NCBI GenBank assembly: GCA_030765055.1
Contig: CM060952.1
Span: forward strand, 86,242,993-86,306,992
Reading direction: 5' to 3'
From: Mantis religiosa
Lineage: Eukaryota > Arthropoda > Insecta > Mantodea > Mantidae
Length of the DNA: 64,000 bases
The notes beneath the pieces are model-generated. The model worked only from the letters and a program-made list of their open reading frames with translations. It did no database searches and was not told the origin of the DNA. The position numbers and the translations under genes are program-made. Below are positions 1-9,563 of the stretch, piece after piece; within the stretch, counting starts at the first letter, position 1; each line of letters starts with the position of its first letter.

Positions 1-1175
1 GGTAATTTTATGTTCTCACTCGTTTCAATTGTTTCCATGACAGCAATAAGCTCCTTCCTGTTTTCATAAATATCCTTTACTACTCGTGAATGGTAATTCC
101 ATCTTGTGAGAGACACACGGGGTAAGCTTTTCTGAATTATGCTATGCAACACTTTCGATCTTTGAGGCAAATTTGAAAAGAAAGAAGAAATGCCTGAAAG
201 ATGTGCAAAGAAGATGCGGGCTTTGCGATTAATGAGGCTGCAGTAGACATTATAAGGTTGAACTGGTGCGCATAGCAATGAATTTAGTGTGCATTTGGGT
301 ATTTGTCTTTTATTAATGCACCATTGTAACTCTGGGCTATTAGTTTTGCTCGGTAATCTCCAATTAAGAGTTCGATTTCTTTCGGAATACACTCCGAGAT
401 AGACTGAGCATTATGACCTTCTGGATTAACAAAATTCCATAATATTTCAACGGGGGTTCCATAAACAGTGTATCGCAAAACAATAACCAACTGAAATTCG
501 CAAGACACATCAGTGGTTTCATCAGTGATTATTGCAACATAATCCGCACGCTTTATTTCTTTGCGAACTTCCTCGTGATACACTTCCAACATGCATTGCA
601 GGAGTTCGTTTTGAACAGTCTTAGGTATGCCTTTGAATATTGATGACTGGCTGAGATGTACTTGAAGTTCTTTATCCAACTTCGCACTGAACTGAATGAG
701 CTCACGAAAAAGCCCTTATTTTGAGAGGCGTCAGATTCGTCGTGCCCCCTAAGAGCCAGCTCCAAAGCACCACAGAACCGAATACAGTTTATAATTACGT
801 TCAATATATACCTGTTCTTGTCTACTTGTTTGTCATAGCTGTTTGCCTACACTGCAAATCTAATTTGTCCTGAATGTTGGTTTTGCATAGAAATGAAAGA
901 TTCAGAACATTGTCCATGTGTCACTTCGATGTTTCATGCACTTTCATTTTAGACCAGTCTTAACCAATGGACATCTCCCCCAAATAACACACAAGGAAAA
1001 CAAAAAACTGCATTGTTTTCATCACAGCCGCGAATCCATTTGTTCTTTTGATAAATATCCGGATTAAACTTACGGCATCGATTTTTTGTTTGCTGCTGCA
1101 GATTCAGATTCGGGAGTGGCCTATCCATTGTTTTTATCTGAATTTTTTTCACTTAGAGTCCTGTTACTAAATGGA
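1..1175 (-). pseudogene. hAT-superfamily (ZMYM1/TTF-type) transposase relic
   Basis: Reading leftwards, 1152-949 encodes a TTF-type zinc-finger segment with the pattern W-IRGCDENNAVFCFPCVLFG. Positions 804-553 give a following helical part (FCGALELALRGHDESD). Positions 679-284 continue with a DYVAIITDETTDVSCEFQLVIVLRY segment, in which the D-T-TD run is the usual RNase H-like start of hAT transposases of the ZMYM1-like type. Further left, 170-10 still reads as SLPRVSLTRWNYHSR followed by KDIYENRKELIAVMETIE, so the relic runs off the window. The pieces are in different frames with stops, so it is broken. The family call rests on recognised motifs. No terminal repeats were found. Confidence 0.65.
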
Positions 1176-1984
1176 GTTTTCAGTAATTCACTCACCTTGT
1201 TCATGTTTGTAACTTAACTGTGAATTTTAACTCAAAGAAAAAACACTGAACACTATTTTAAAAATCCGTACTCACGATGAACTACAGCATTACAGGAGCA
1301 TATAATGAACTACTCTACCATTGTTTTGAAAACATGTGTCCAACACATGCTGCGCACGCGGGTTTTATGTTGTACCAACAAAACTGCTGCTGTGATATAT
1401 GCACATGTTGAAATACTGTCTCTTAATTTTAAAATCTAATACTATATTCACATTGAAACCCAATTAATTTTATTTATAAGGATGTGTATGTGTTGTGTTT
1501 CTACAACTGATTTCATTAAGCATTAATTTGCGTTTTGAAGTTCCTCAGCATTAACTTGCATAAGGATGGTGACACTGCATTAAAGGATGGTATAGCGCGA
1601 AATGTATTCTTACCATTGTCTTTCGCTAGGTGGCAGGATCGTGGTTCTCTGAAGTCCCGTGCTTTACTGCACTCTAACGGGCAAAGCGTAAGTTATGCGC
1701 CAGAGCAATCCCGGCACTACCTTCTCTGACCTTCTCCCATAAGAAGCCGTGTATAAGCAGACATCCTAGCCCCTAGCCCTTAACACATGCGCTTATGAGC
1801 GTAGACGGTGCCGTTCTGGAATCGACACCAAGCTACGGAAAACAACCAAGAGAGAGCGCTTGCGTTTAACGTGCCTATTCAAACAAGGGAGCAACTACTC
1901 GTAAACAATTCCTTTTGCGCAATTCTTATACACTTCTCTTTCTTTCGCTTTCATACAGATGGTGCCATGGCACAGCAGCACTAC
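1176..1984. other. No gene recognised
   Basis: This stretch lies between the hAT relic and a PLE fragment. It has two short open frames (about 64 and 72 codons, plus strand) with no recognisable motif, and a locally GC-richer part at 1600-1900. I see no tRNA fold or terminal repeats. Confidence 0.4.
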
Positions 1985-2925
1985 CTCAGAAGCCGCCCCT
2001 GGTTGAAACTATTTGCTTTGATGTAATTATCTGTGTGTGTTGCTCTTCTATGGATACCAAATTCTAGTTTTTCATTGCTTTTTGTGATTTTAAGGTCCAA
2101 AAACGGTAGAGTACAGTCCTCTTCAGTTTCCACTGTGAATTGTATGCTGGGTTCTTGCAGGTTGAGTAGTTTCAAAGCATCATCTATTTGTTTGTAGGGC
2201 ACTATTGCAAAGATGTCGTCTACGTATCTGTACCATGTTTTTAAATATGAGGGAAGGCTTTAGTTATATGTGTTTCGAAAAAGCTCATGTATAGATTGGC
2301 CAAAAATGGTGATAGCGGGCTTCCCATAGCTAGTCCTGAAATTTGTTTATAATATTTTCCATCGAAAACAAAATAATTTTGATGTATACATATTTCAGTC
2401 ATTGCCAAATATTCTTCTATTGCATTGGCATCTAGGTTTATAGAATTAAGCCATTTTTTCAGTTGAATCAAAAGTTTGTCTAATGGAATGCTAGGGAAGA
2501 GGGAGCGGACATCAAAGGATACTTAAGTGTCATGAGGTTTTAGTTTAAGATTTTGAATTTTTTCTACCAGGTCTAAAGAGTTTTTTATGCTCAGAGTATG
2601 GAATTGTGGAAAGGACTGAAATTTTTTGGACAGCCATTTTGCCAGAAGGTAAGTAAGAGTGTTTATATTATTTACAATGGGTCTCATGGGTATGTTGGAT
2701 TTGTGTATTTTAGGCAAACCATATAGTCTTGCAAGGGTAGGGTTGTCCGGTTTGATAGTTTTTTGTTCTGCAGTTGTTAAAATTTTACTATTAATGATGG
2801 TTTTTTGTACATCTTTTATGCATCGGTTGAGTGGATTAGAATCTATTTCTTGGAATTCTTTTTGTTGTAGTAACTCTAACATTTTTTATATTCATATGGG
2901 AGAGAATATTCATAGAAAAACATAA
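1985..2925 (-). pseudogene. Penelope-like element 1, reverse transcriptase fragment
   Basis: On the minus strand three frames follow one another. Positions 2882-2523 carry ARLYGLPKIHK and MRPIVNNINTLTYLLAKWL, the RT finger region. Positions 2471-2241 carry the palm segment GLAMGSPLSPFLANLYMSFF. Positions 2202-1981 carry the thumb and linker segment LPFLDLKITKSNEKLEFGIHR. These are the signature blocks of Penelope-like RTs. The catalytic YVDDIFAI block sits at the 2220-2240 frameshift (read from the frame around it). The element stops abruptly near 1985, before the GIY-YIG endonuclease domain. Stops and frameshifts make it non-functional. Next to it on the right is an oppositely oriented PLE tail (2893-3152). 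Confidence 0.85.
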
Positions 2926-3152
2926 AAACCAACTAATGAACTTTGAAATCCTACCAGAAGAGAATCCCACATTTAAGTTCATCACTAAACCAACAGATGG
3001 CAGCAACAACTCCAGAATTACCCATACCACTGGATCAAGCTTTAGTCGCATAAGAGCCGAAGATGCAAACGATGATTTGCGAAACATGTCCTCAAAATAG
3101 GTACGAAAGTGAAGCAGATGTGTAATAAATACGACTCATCTAAAAATTAATA
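2893..3152 (+). mobile_element. Inverted PLE tail arm with terminal sequence
   Basis: The plus strand encodes the last residues of a PLE protein (IFIEKHKNQ-like, then MNFEILPEENPTFKF), a short 3' region, a hammerhead-like core, and the terminal sequence ending in TACGACTCATCTAAAAATTA. The same terminal sequence recurs at 22751-22920 and 45616-45664, which defines this PLE subfamily's end. It is head-to-head with the RT fragment on its left, an arrangement common for PLEs with partial inverted copies. Confidence 0.75.
3054..3093 (+). ncRNA. Hammerhead-ribozyme-like core in PLE tail
   Basis: Order seen: GAG (helix I), CCGAAGA (core CUGANGA with U4 to C), TGCAAA-CGATGA-TTTGC (5-bp helix II), GAAA, CATGTC (ACATGT is a self-complementary helix III, then C as the cleavage-site base), CTC (pairs with GAG). 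All parts are in canonical order. The one core substitution suggests low activity or decay. Hammerheads are established in PLE ends; activity here is untested. Confidence 0.6.
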
Positions 3153-3764
3153 ATAACATTCATTGTTTGGTAAGTCAACATCTATCTGTAAATTTCTTAT
3201 TTCTTGGTTAACTAGTTCCGTTAGTTCATTAGATTGGCTGTTCTGTACAAATTCTAACCTCTCTTGTTGTTCAAACCTAATTTGTTCCTCTGTTAAATCC
3301 TGTACGTTTCTACGAATAGAATTTGTTTCCATAGAAAAGTGTTCCTGCATATTTTCTATTCTATTACCTAGCTGCTCTCCTGTGCTCGTAATCTGATTTC
3401 TAATTATGCTTAGTTGCAGATCAAGTTTGTTACTAAACATTGCACTCATATTATCTATCTTAGCATCTAATTTGCTACTGAATTCTGCATTCTGATTTTC
3501 CATCTTCCTATTAAGATCTGCATTCTGACTTTCTATTTTCCTACTCAAATCTGCATTTTGAATTTCTATCTTATTATTTACGTCTTCTACCTTGCTACTG
3601 AGTTCTGCTATCATCTTCACTATCTGGTCTAAGGTACTTACATCTGGTGATTCACTAACATGTCCCTCACCCTGTGCAAGCACGTTTGCTTTATGCAACT
3701 GTACACTAAACTGATGGCGATGATCCATCCTTTCTGGCAATTTACGTCTGCTTCGGAGTCTCAT
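3147..3764 (-). pseudogene. Coiled-coil gag-like protein of a retrotransposon
   Basis: Open frame of 205 codons starting MRLRSRRKLPERMD, a basic start typical of arthropod LTR-retrotransposon gag proteins. Residues 45-165 are a heptad-like coiled coil with three near-tandem repeats of about 11 residues built on IESQNADLSRK, resembling the gag N-terminal coiled coil in the gypsy element at 8180-9295. The frame ends where the PLE tail abuts it, so the capsid and zinc knuckle are missing, and the insertion or rearrangement probably cut it. No pol remnant follows. A host coiled-coil protein is possible but less likely given the surroundings. Confidence 0.55.
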
Positions 3765-4555
3765 ATATTGAAGTATTTTAACTTGCAGTTGGTCATCTTG
3801 ATTCTCTAACGATGTGTAGATAATAGTTGGAAGTTTCCTTTGACCATTGTGTAAATATACTTGCTACCAATTCGAAGCCCGGAAGTTGGGACGCCAAATT
3901 TGTGGCGTTATTTTCCAGCTTAATCTCTCTCCATCTTAATCGAGCCACACGTCCGGCGGCCAAATTTGTGGCGTTTTTTCCTCCATTCGCAGCAGATAGG
4001 AATGCACGTTGGATCTCCAACTTAATCATTCACACGTTCGGGTGAAATATGTAGCGGTATTTCTTTGCTGCAAGCACAATTCTTTCCCATGTCGTCAGTT
4101 TGTGCGGCTCAGTTTCTTCAGGTCACTAATTGTATCGTCTAGATTACAATTCACTTGAACTTTCTTTCTTAATCAGTCACTGCAAATTACCTCTAACACT
4201 ATGATAAATCCTTATTTTTAAGTTAATATTTGTGGCGATATAACAGGCTGTCTCGTTTCTCGATTGATTAATCAGACCCAAAGTTGGGAGCGATCTTTGT
4301 GACCGTCCCTCTTAATCATTGCAGGTCGAATTGTTTCTTGATGATTGAGTTTGATATATTATTTAATTTGATTGTATAATCTAACGTCCACTCGTCACTA
4401 TTACAAATACCGAATAACTCTTTTTGAAGGTTATTAACTTTCCGTTACCATTATACTCACTGCAACATTTTTTTTCATCGTCATGAAACCAGATTGAAGA
4501 ACATATCTCTCTCAAGATTATTTATTTTTCGTAACTATCGTTACTCATCTATTAA
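3765..4555 (-). other. Putative leader/LTR region of the gag remnant
   Basis: No coding frame of interest. The motif GCCAAATTTGTGGCG occurs at about 3891-3905 and 3959-3973. Diverged versions lie near 4035-4055, 4220-4235 and 4280-4300, several preceded by GTTGGG. On the minus strand the first reads TTTGGCGTCCCAAC, which resembles a tRNA primer-binding site next to an LTR end. No second LTR was found, so this is a guess. Confidence 0.3.
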
Positions 4556-4635
4556 TTTTGTGATTGGCCGATGTACTGCTACGTCACCGCATTATGTAAT
4601 ACAATTATTACTACGGCCAATCACAAAATTACACA
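4556..4635. repeat. Short inverted repeat
   Basis: TTTTGTGATTGGCCG near 4556-4570 and CGGCCAATCACAAAATT at 4614-4630 are complementary, giving a stem of about 15 bp with a 45-base loop. It touches the left LTR of the gypsy element. It may be a small non-autonomous transposon into or beside which the LTR element inserted. Confidence 0.6.
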
Positions 4636-4875
4636 TGTGACTTTGTGGGTTAGTGAAATAACAAGACGAGGTTAGAAAACACAAAAACTACACTTTATTT
4701 TCCTCGCAATACACCGTTCACCATTACAATTTGCTAGCAACATCAAAAACTGTTTTATTTTCTCAAAACACTGCTCTCAACTGCCTCTTCCAGTAACGAT
4801 CAGCCCCGAAGTTTCCCGAATCTCCACCGGCCATCATTTGTTCATCGGCTTCGCGAGTCTACCGCCAGGGTGACA
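4636..4875 (-). repeat. 3' LTR of gypsy element
   Basis: 240 bp, TGTGAC...GTGACA on the plus strand, and about 96% identical by eye to 9324-9563. The differences include positions near 4653, 4693, 4738, 4772 and 4801. Confidence 0.92.
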
Positions 4876-4890
4876 CTGCTCCCTCCTCAA
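4876..4890 (-). other. Polypurine tract
   Basis: The minus strand reads TTGAGGAGGGAGCAG directly before the 3' LTR, the expected place for the plus-strand DNA primer. Confidence 0.75.
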
Positions 4891-4949
4891 GGCTGATCGT
4901 CCTGAACAGCGCCTTCGTAGCGGGACAGGCGATCCAGGTGTACCACCAT

Positions 4950-5294
4950 CTATCCTCGGGGCACCTTCTGGATGCGGTAGACCACGTCGTTAATCCTCTT
5001 CACCACACTGTATGGTCCTTGCCATGGCTGCTGAAGCTTCGGGCAGCGTCCCTTGGTCCGGGTCGGGCGGTACAACCAGACCAGGTCACCTTGCTGGAAC
5101 CTTTGGCTGTAGGCTTGCCTGTCGTATCGAGTTTTCATGCAGTCGCTCGCCTTCTGGATGTTCTGGCGAGCCATCTCGTGCATGTCGTGGAGGTGGTCCA
5201 CCAGGTTCTCCACATCCCTCAAGAGTGGCCCCAAGTCTGCGTCCGCCAGCTGCTCCCTCCTCAGGCCTGCGCTATCCCAGCCATCCGCAGGCAC
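4950..5294 (-). pseudogene. Gypsy integrase C-terminal fragment
   Basis: Residues after the junction read KTRYDRQAYSQRF, then QGDLVWLYRPTRTKGRCPKL and WQGPYSVVKRINDVVYRIQK, the SH3-like C-terminal module of gypsy integrases. It is preceded directly by REQLADADLGPLLRDVE, which normally links RNase H to the integrase zinc finger. The HHCC finger and the DDE core are therefore missing, with a deletion junction near 5212. Confidence 0.85.
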
Positions 5295-5306
5295 TGCCGT
5301 GACTAC

Positions 5307-5534
5307 TCAAACTGCTGCGGCACGCTCCTTCCCCTCCACTTTTGTGCATTGGCCGCACTCTTCTGGACAGGGTCTTCTGGACATAGCGTCCGCGTTACCG
5401 TGACTCTTCCCTCTGCGATGTTCCGAGGTGAAGTAGTACTCCTGCTGCCTCTGGACCCAACGTGCTGTCTGGCCTTCTGGTCGCGCCGTCACCATCACCT
5501 CGCTCCTCGCGGGGACAACCACGTCTTCTTTCAA
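5307..5534 (-). pseudogene. Gypsy RNase H end joined to post-protease region
   Basis: The frame contains HRRGKSHGNADAMSRRPC, the standard end of the gypsy RNase H domain, but upstream it reads VVPARSEVMVTARPEGQTAR, which belongs just after the protease. The junction near 5460 marks loss of the whole reverse transcriptase. The element therefore cannot copy itself. Confidence 0.8.
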
Positions 5535-5661
5535 GATGACCCTGCAAATTCCAAGGCGCTCTTCTGGTTGACGGAGTATAACCTCTTCTCCGTTGAGCCT
5601 CAGGACCTTCCTGCCGACGTCGACCGTTGCCTCGTGGCTCCTGAGGCATCCAGTCCCAGAA

Positions 5662-6072
5662 TCACCTCCTCAGCCACCGTTGCGACGAACACCCACAGAA
5701 GAACGGCACTCCGTCCCAGCAGGGCCTCCTTCTCCACAGGCAAGGTGTCGCCCGATGCCAACACAAGCTGGTATGGTCGGCTCGGCTTCCTCGTTGGCAA
5801 ACCATTCGCCAGTCAGGTCTGATGATGGTCACGGCTGCCCCAGTGTCCACTAACACGCGGCACGGCTTTCCTCCTATCCAGCCGTCCGCGATGAGGCTGT
5901 CATCCATACGCCGGCTGATGGCGCGCAGCGTCACTCGAGGGTATGGTGGTGATGGCGCCGACATGTCCCTCTCCACGCCGGGCCTTACTCGTTCTTCCCG
6001 CTGCCCTTCCTGGTGTGGGCAGCCTCTCTGCAGGTGCCCGGGCTGTCCACACCCCCAACACAGGCCACTATA
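5662..6072 (-). pseudogene. Gypsy gag zinc knuckle and aspartic protease
   Basis: From 6072 leftwards the frame reads CWGCGQPGHLQRGC (a CX2CX4HX4C knuckle), then GWIGGKPCRVLVDTGAAVTI, the retropepsin active site (DTGA). A frame change is needed to read on into EEVILGLD. It is the continuation of gag beyond the inserted transposon. By my reading the frames on the two sides of the insertion do not match if one TA copy is removed, so a further small shift is present. Confidence 0.85.
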
Positions 6073-8179
6073 CCTTGTTTCACATAAGCTTGCCCGGTAA
6101 TCTCTTAACGGTCACGTGACCTCATCTCCTCTCATTGGCTGCTGTTTGGTAGAGACTGTTTTGCGGTAAAAATTAGTTCGTTATTTAACATGGTGATATA
6201 TCTTTATATGCTGAAAGAGAATTGTCAAATATTTACTTTCATAACTGTTTCAATTAAATATATTACGCAACAGAGTTAATTTATCTGAAATGCATGTTAA
6301 TTCTTAAACAAAGTAAAGAGGAGGTTCCTTTGCAAGTAGGCCTGCCTTTCTGATTACACAAGAGCACGTGCTTTAGCGGTAGTGAATTACATATATTTGT
6401 TTATATTTGTTTATATGAGTTTTATCACTGACCTTGTTCTGAACTGGATTAGTCATGTATTGTCATTAGAAGGTGTACTGTGCGCGTTCGAGAGATACGT
6501 TATTTTATCCATCGTTTATTGCGCATGTACTTATATGTATAATGGCAGAGTCTACCACCAGTTTTTCGCTGAAGCATCGTAAGGGTAAGCCATTACAAAG
6601 CGGTGAAAAAAGAATTGTGTTGCATGTGTTTAATGCACTCACAGAGAAGAATCCGTCTTTGTTAGTGAGGGAAGTCGAACAGTTGTGCTCCGAACTTACA
6701 GGTGTGAGTGTTAGGTCCATAGGAACATCGCGACGTGAAGTTGAGAAAACAGGAAAACTTACCACTCCAGGCAAACGCAGGAATAAAGAAAAGCGCGTGC
6801 TCGGAGAATGCGATGAGTTCGTTAAAACTGCTGTACGTCGTCATGTGCATAGTTTTTTCTTTAGAAACGAACTCCCTAACATAAATAAAATTTTGTCTGC
6901 TGTAAATGAGGATGCAGATTTACCAAATTTCAGCAGATCTAGTCTGTATAGATTGCTTATACAGCTGGGGTTTGTGAATGAAAAAAGGGGCAAGAAAAAT
7001 GTACTGAGAGACAGAGGCGATATTGCTGTGTGGCGAAGACGTTATTTAAGGACAATCAGACAATACCGGGATACAAATCGCAAAATATACTACCTAGACG
7101 AGACTTGGGTGAATGAAGGGCTTACGACAAGTACACTATGGCGTGACTCGACTATTAAGACTGAAAGACAAGCATTTTTGCAAGGTATGTCTTCTGGTTT
7201 AAAAAATCCCAGTGGAAAAGGCCGAAGACTGATTGTCACTCATATAGGAAGTGATAGTGGTTTTGTGGAAGATGGTCTACTACTGTTTGAGTCAAAGAAA
7301 ACCGGTGATTACCATGAAGATATGAATGGACATGTGTTTCAGCAGTGGTTTGCGAGTGTGTTAGCAAAACTGGAACCAAGCAGCATAATTGTGATGGACA
7401 ATGCTCCTTACCACAGCGTTCGTGTCGAAAAGAAACCAAATACATCCTGGAAGAAACAAGACATTATTGAGTGGCTGCGTGCAAAAAATGAAGTTGTAAA
7501 TGAATCCCTTATTAAGGCAGAACTACTGGAACTTGTCGTAAGGCATGCCAGCGATTGTGATAAATACGTAATCGATGAAATGGCAAGGTCAGCAGGTCAT
7601 GAGGTACTCAGGCTTCCACCATATCACTGGATTTTAAATCCAATTGAGCTTATTTGGAGCCAAATTAAAGGATTCGTAGCGAGAAACAATAGAACATTTA
7701 AGTTGAATGATATCAGGCCATTGCTTACCACAGCATTTTCGGAGATCAGCGACGAAACATGGAAAAAGGCTATTCATCATGTGCTCAAAGAAGAAAACAA
7801 AATGTGGGAGCTGGATGGCATCGTCGACAACGTAATAGAGAGCATAATTATAAACCCTACGGAGAGTTCCGACAGCGAAACTGTTACTGCAGAATCAGAA
7901 TCCGAATCCGAGATGGAGGGGATTACTCCATTACCAGATTCTCCACAACGCGTGAGTTCAGTTTCATTATAAACTTGTATTTTTGCATGCCTTCATATAC
8001 TTATTTGCATGATTTTAGCTATCTCCTGGCATTTGACGTTTACTGCAGTTTTAAATGTGATAGGAAGGCACCGCCTATGGCCTATGGCGCGAAAGCATTA
8101 GCCAATTAGGGCGAGGGGGAGGGTTATTGAACGTGGAGTGATACATTTCAGCAGGGCAAGGTTATATGAAACAGAGAAT
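6073..8179 (+). mobile_element. IS630-Tc1-mariner DDE transposon, DD82E (Sailor-like)
   Basis: A 2107-bp element inserted in the gypsy gag. The ends are imperfect inverted repeats: TTGTTTCACATAAGCTTGCC on the left, and on the right, read inward, CTGTTTCATATAACCTTGCC. Both ends are bordered by TA, the target duplication of this superfamily. Inside is one intact transposase gene (6542-7972). The host gypsy copy is about 4% diverged between its LTRs, so this insertion is younger still. Confidence 0.85.
6542..7972 (+). CDS. Intact DDE transposase, DD82E spacing
   Basis: 476 residues from the ATG starting MAESTTSFSLKHRKGK. An upstream in-frame ATG at 6473 adds 23 residues that look non-coding. 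The N-terminal 130 residues look like a helix-turn-helix DNA-binding region. The catalytic core shows YYLDETWVN (D186), IIVMDNAPYHS (D286) and LNPIELIW (E369). The second Asp and the Glu are separated by 82 residues, far more than the 34-41 usual for Tc1/mariner, because of an insert containing WLRAKNEVVNESLIKAELLE. This spacing matches the group I know as DD82E/Sailor. The C-terminus is acidic and serine-rich (ESESESEMEG). No stop or frameshift interrupts it, so it may encode a working cut-and-paste enzyme. The superfamily is sure; the group name rests on my count. Confidence 0.9.
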   Translation: MAESTTSFSLKHRKGKPLQSGEKRIVLHVFNALTEKNPSLLVREVEQLCSELTGVSVRSIGTSRREVEKTGKLTTPGKRRNKEKRVLGECDEFVKTAVRRHVHSFFFRNELPNINKILSAVNEDADLPNFSRSSLYRLLIQLGFVNEKRGKKNVLRDRGDIAVWRRRYLRTIRQYRDTNRKIYYLDETWVNEGLTTSTLWRDSTIKTERQAFLQGMSSGLKNPSGKGRRLIVTHIGSDSGFVEDGLLLFESKKTGDYHEDMNGHVFQQWFASVLAKLEPSSIIVMDNAPYHSVRVEKKPNTSWKKQDIIEWLRAKNEVVNESLIKAELLELVVRHASDCDKYVIDEMARSAGHEVLRLPPYHWILNPIELIWSQIKGFVARNNRTFKLNDIRPLLTTAFSEISDETWKKAIHHVLKEENKMWELDGIVDNVIESIIINPTESSDSETVTAESESESEMEGITPLPDSPQRVSSVSL

Positions 8180-9295
8180 AGGTGTTCGCCGGCGTCCCAC
8201 AGCTGGTCTTCTGTCTCCGGCATAGCGGACACTCCTCATTCTCGACGTCGGGATAGATGCTACCTTGGCCGCCTCCATCCTTAATACCGCTGTCAGCGCC
8301 TCGTGGATGGTTTTATAATCGCTGAGCATTAGGCGCTGACGAATCTCCGTGTCCCGTACCCTGTAGACAAAGTTGTAGGCAGCTTCCCGGGATACGAACT
8401 CCAGTGGCAGGTCAACCAAGGCCTTGCTAGCTAGCTGCTCAATCGCTATGGCTAACTCCTGCAGCGTCTCCCCCGGCTGCTGTGACCTTGCCTTTAGTTG
8501 GCTGCGGTACGCTGCGGCTAAGCGGTGGTTCCCGAAACGATTCTCCAGGGCCTCCCAGATGTCCTTGGATGCCGCCGTTGTCTGCACCGCATTTAGGACT
8601 TCCGCGGTCCTTCCCTGGAGGCTGGCTATTAGCTGTGTGGCCTCCTCCTCCGGTGACCATCTGTTGTGCTTGGCCACTGTGTCGAACTGGTGGCGGAAGA
8701 CCTCAAATGTTGATGCGCCGTCATATTTCGGCGGTTTGATGCGCGCAGATGTTGTGTCGCGTCCTGGCGCGTCGGCCTTCAAATCCTTCAGTCTCCTGCC
8801 GACGACGTCCTCTACTATGGCGTTCAGGGACTTGACGCTGGTGTCGGCCTTTCCCTCCAGGTCGTCAACGCGGCTCGCCAGGTCCTCGACGCGCTCGTCC
8901 ATTTGGCCCATCCGCTTGCCCAGCTCCATCACGTTATCCCTCACGCCGGCCAACTGTTCTTCAAACTTAACGGCAAGGGCCTCGTTTGCCGCTTTCATCT
9001 CCGTGGCCAGGCTGTCGTTCGCTGCCCTCATTTCTGTGGTCAGTTCGGCCATCTTTGCGGTCATTGTCGTGGCCAAGTTGATATTTGCCGCTTCCGTCTT
9101 CGCTGTTATTTCTGCAGCCATGTTGTTATTTGCCGCTTCCGTCTTCGCTGTTATTTCCGCGGCCAGGTTGTTATTTGCCGCTTCCGTCTTCGCTGTTATT
9201 TCGGCCTTCAGTTCTTGCATCTTTTCGGCGATGTTGTCGTTGGCCGTCTTCATTTCTTCCATTTTCTCTAAAATCTTTGCCAATGCAGCTTCCAT
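8180..9295 (-). pseudogene. Gypsy gag protein, interrupted
   Basis: Start chosen at MEAALAKILEKMEEMK (9295), just downstream of the LTR and PBS. Residues 1-150 form a long coiled coil containing three near-identical 14-residue repeats (AEITAKTEAANNN). Residues 180-370 are the capsid-like domain with IKPPKYDGAS, FRHQFDTVAKHNRW and a WEALENRFG segment, as in arthropod gypsy gags. The frame runs into the inserted DDE transposon at 8179, which separates it from its zinc knuckle at 6040-6072. Confidence 0.85.
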
Positions 9296-9306
9296 TGTCG
9301 TATGTT

Positions 9307-9321
9307 CCACTTCTGACACCA
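9307..9321 (-). other. Primer-binding site
   Basis: The minus strand reads TGGTGTCAGAAGTGG two bases after the 5' LTR. It begins TGG, complementary to a tRNA 3' CCA end. The exact tRNA cannot be named here. Confidence 0.65.
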
Positions 9322-9323
9322 GT

Positions 9324-9563
9324 TGTGACTTTGTGGGTTCGTGAAATAACAAGACGAGGTTAGAAAACACAAAAACTATACTTTATTTTCCTCGCAATAC
9401 ACCGTTCACCATTACAATTTGCTAGCAACCTCAAAAACTGTTTTATTTTCTCAAAACACTACTCTCAACTGTCTCTTCTGGTAACGATCGGCCCCGAAGT
9501 TTCCCGAATCTCCACCGGCCATCATTTGTTCATCGGTTTCGCGAGTCTACCGCCAGGGTGACA
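9324..9563 (-). repeat. 5' LTR of gypsy element
   Basis: 240-bp direct repeat of 4636-4875, ending GTGACA at 9563. The flank to the right (ATATTG) does not match the left flank (ACACA), so the duplication is lost or the ends have recombined. Confidence 0.92.

Larger units (their letters stand above)
4636..9563 (-). mobile_element. Gypsy-type LTR retrotransposon, internally deleted
   Basis: Two 240-bp direct LTRs (4636-4875 and 9324-9563) begin TGTGAC and end GTGACA. Between them on the minus strand are PBS, gag with coiled coil, a CCHC knuckle, an aspartic protease, the last part of RNase H, the C-terminal part of integrase, and a polypurine tract. The reverse transcriptase, most of RNase H and the integrase core are absent, so at least two internal deletions occurred. 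A DDE transposon (6073-8179) splits gag from the knuckle. The LTRs differ at about 9 of 240 positions by eye. No matching target duplication is visible beside the LTRs. Confidence 0.9.

Noticed and set aside
1535..2026. Two small plus-strand frames as host genes
   Set aside because: No motif, no splice sites supporting them, and the second overlaps the PLE fragment's edge.
4938..5822. 294-codon plus-strand frame
   Set aside because: It is a shadow of the GC-rich gypsy pol region coded on the minus strand.
8424..9344. 306-codon plus-strand frame
   Set aside because: Antisense of the gypsy gag coiled coil; its repeats mirror the gag repeats.
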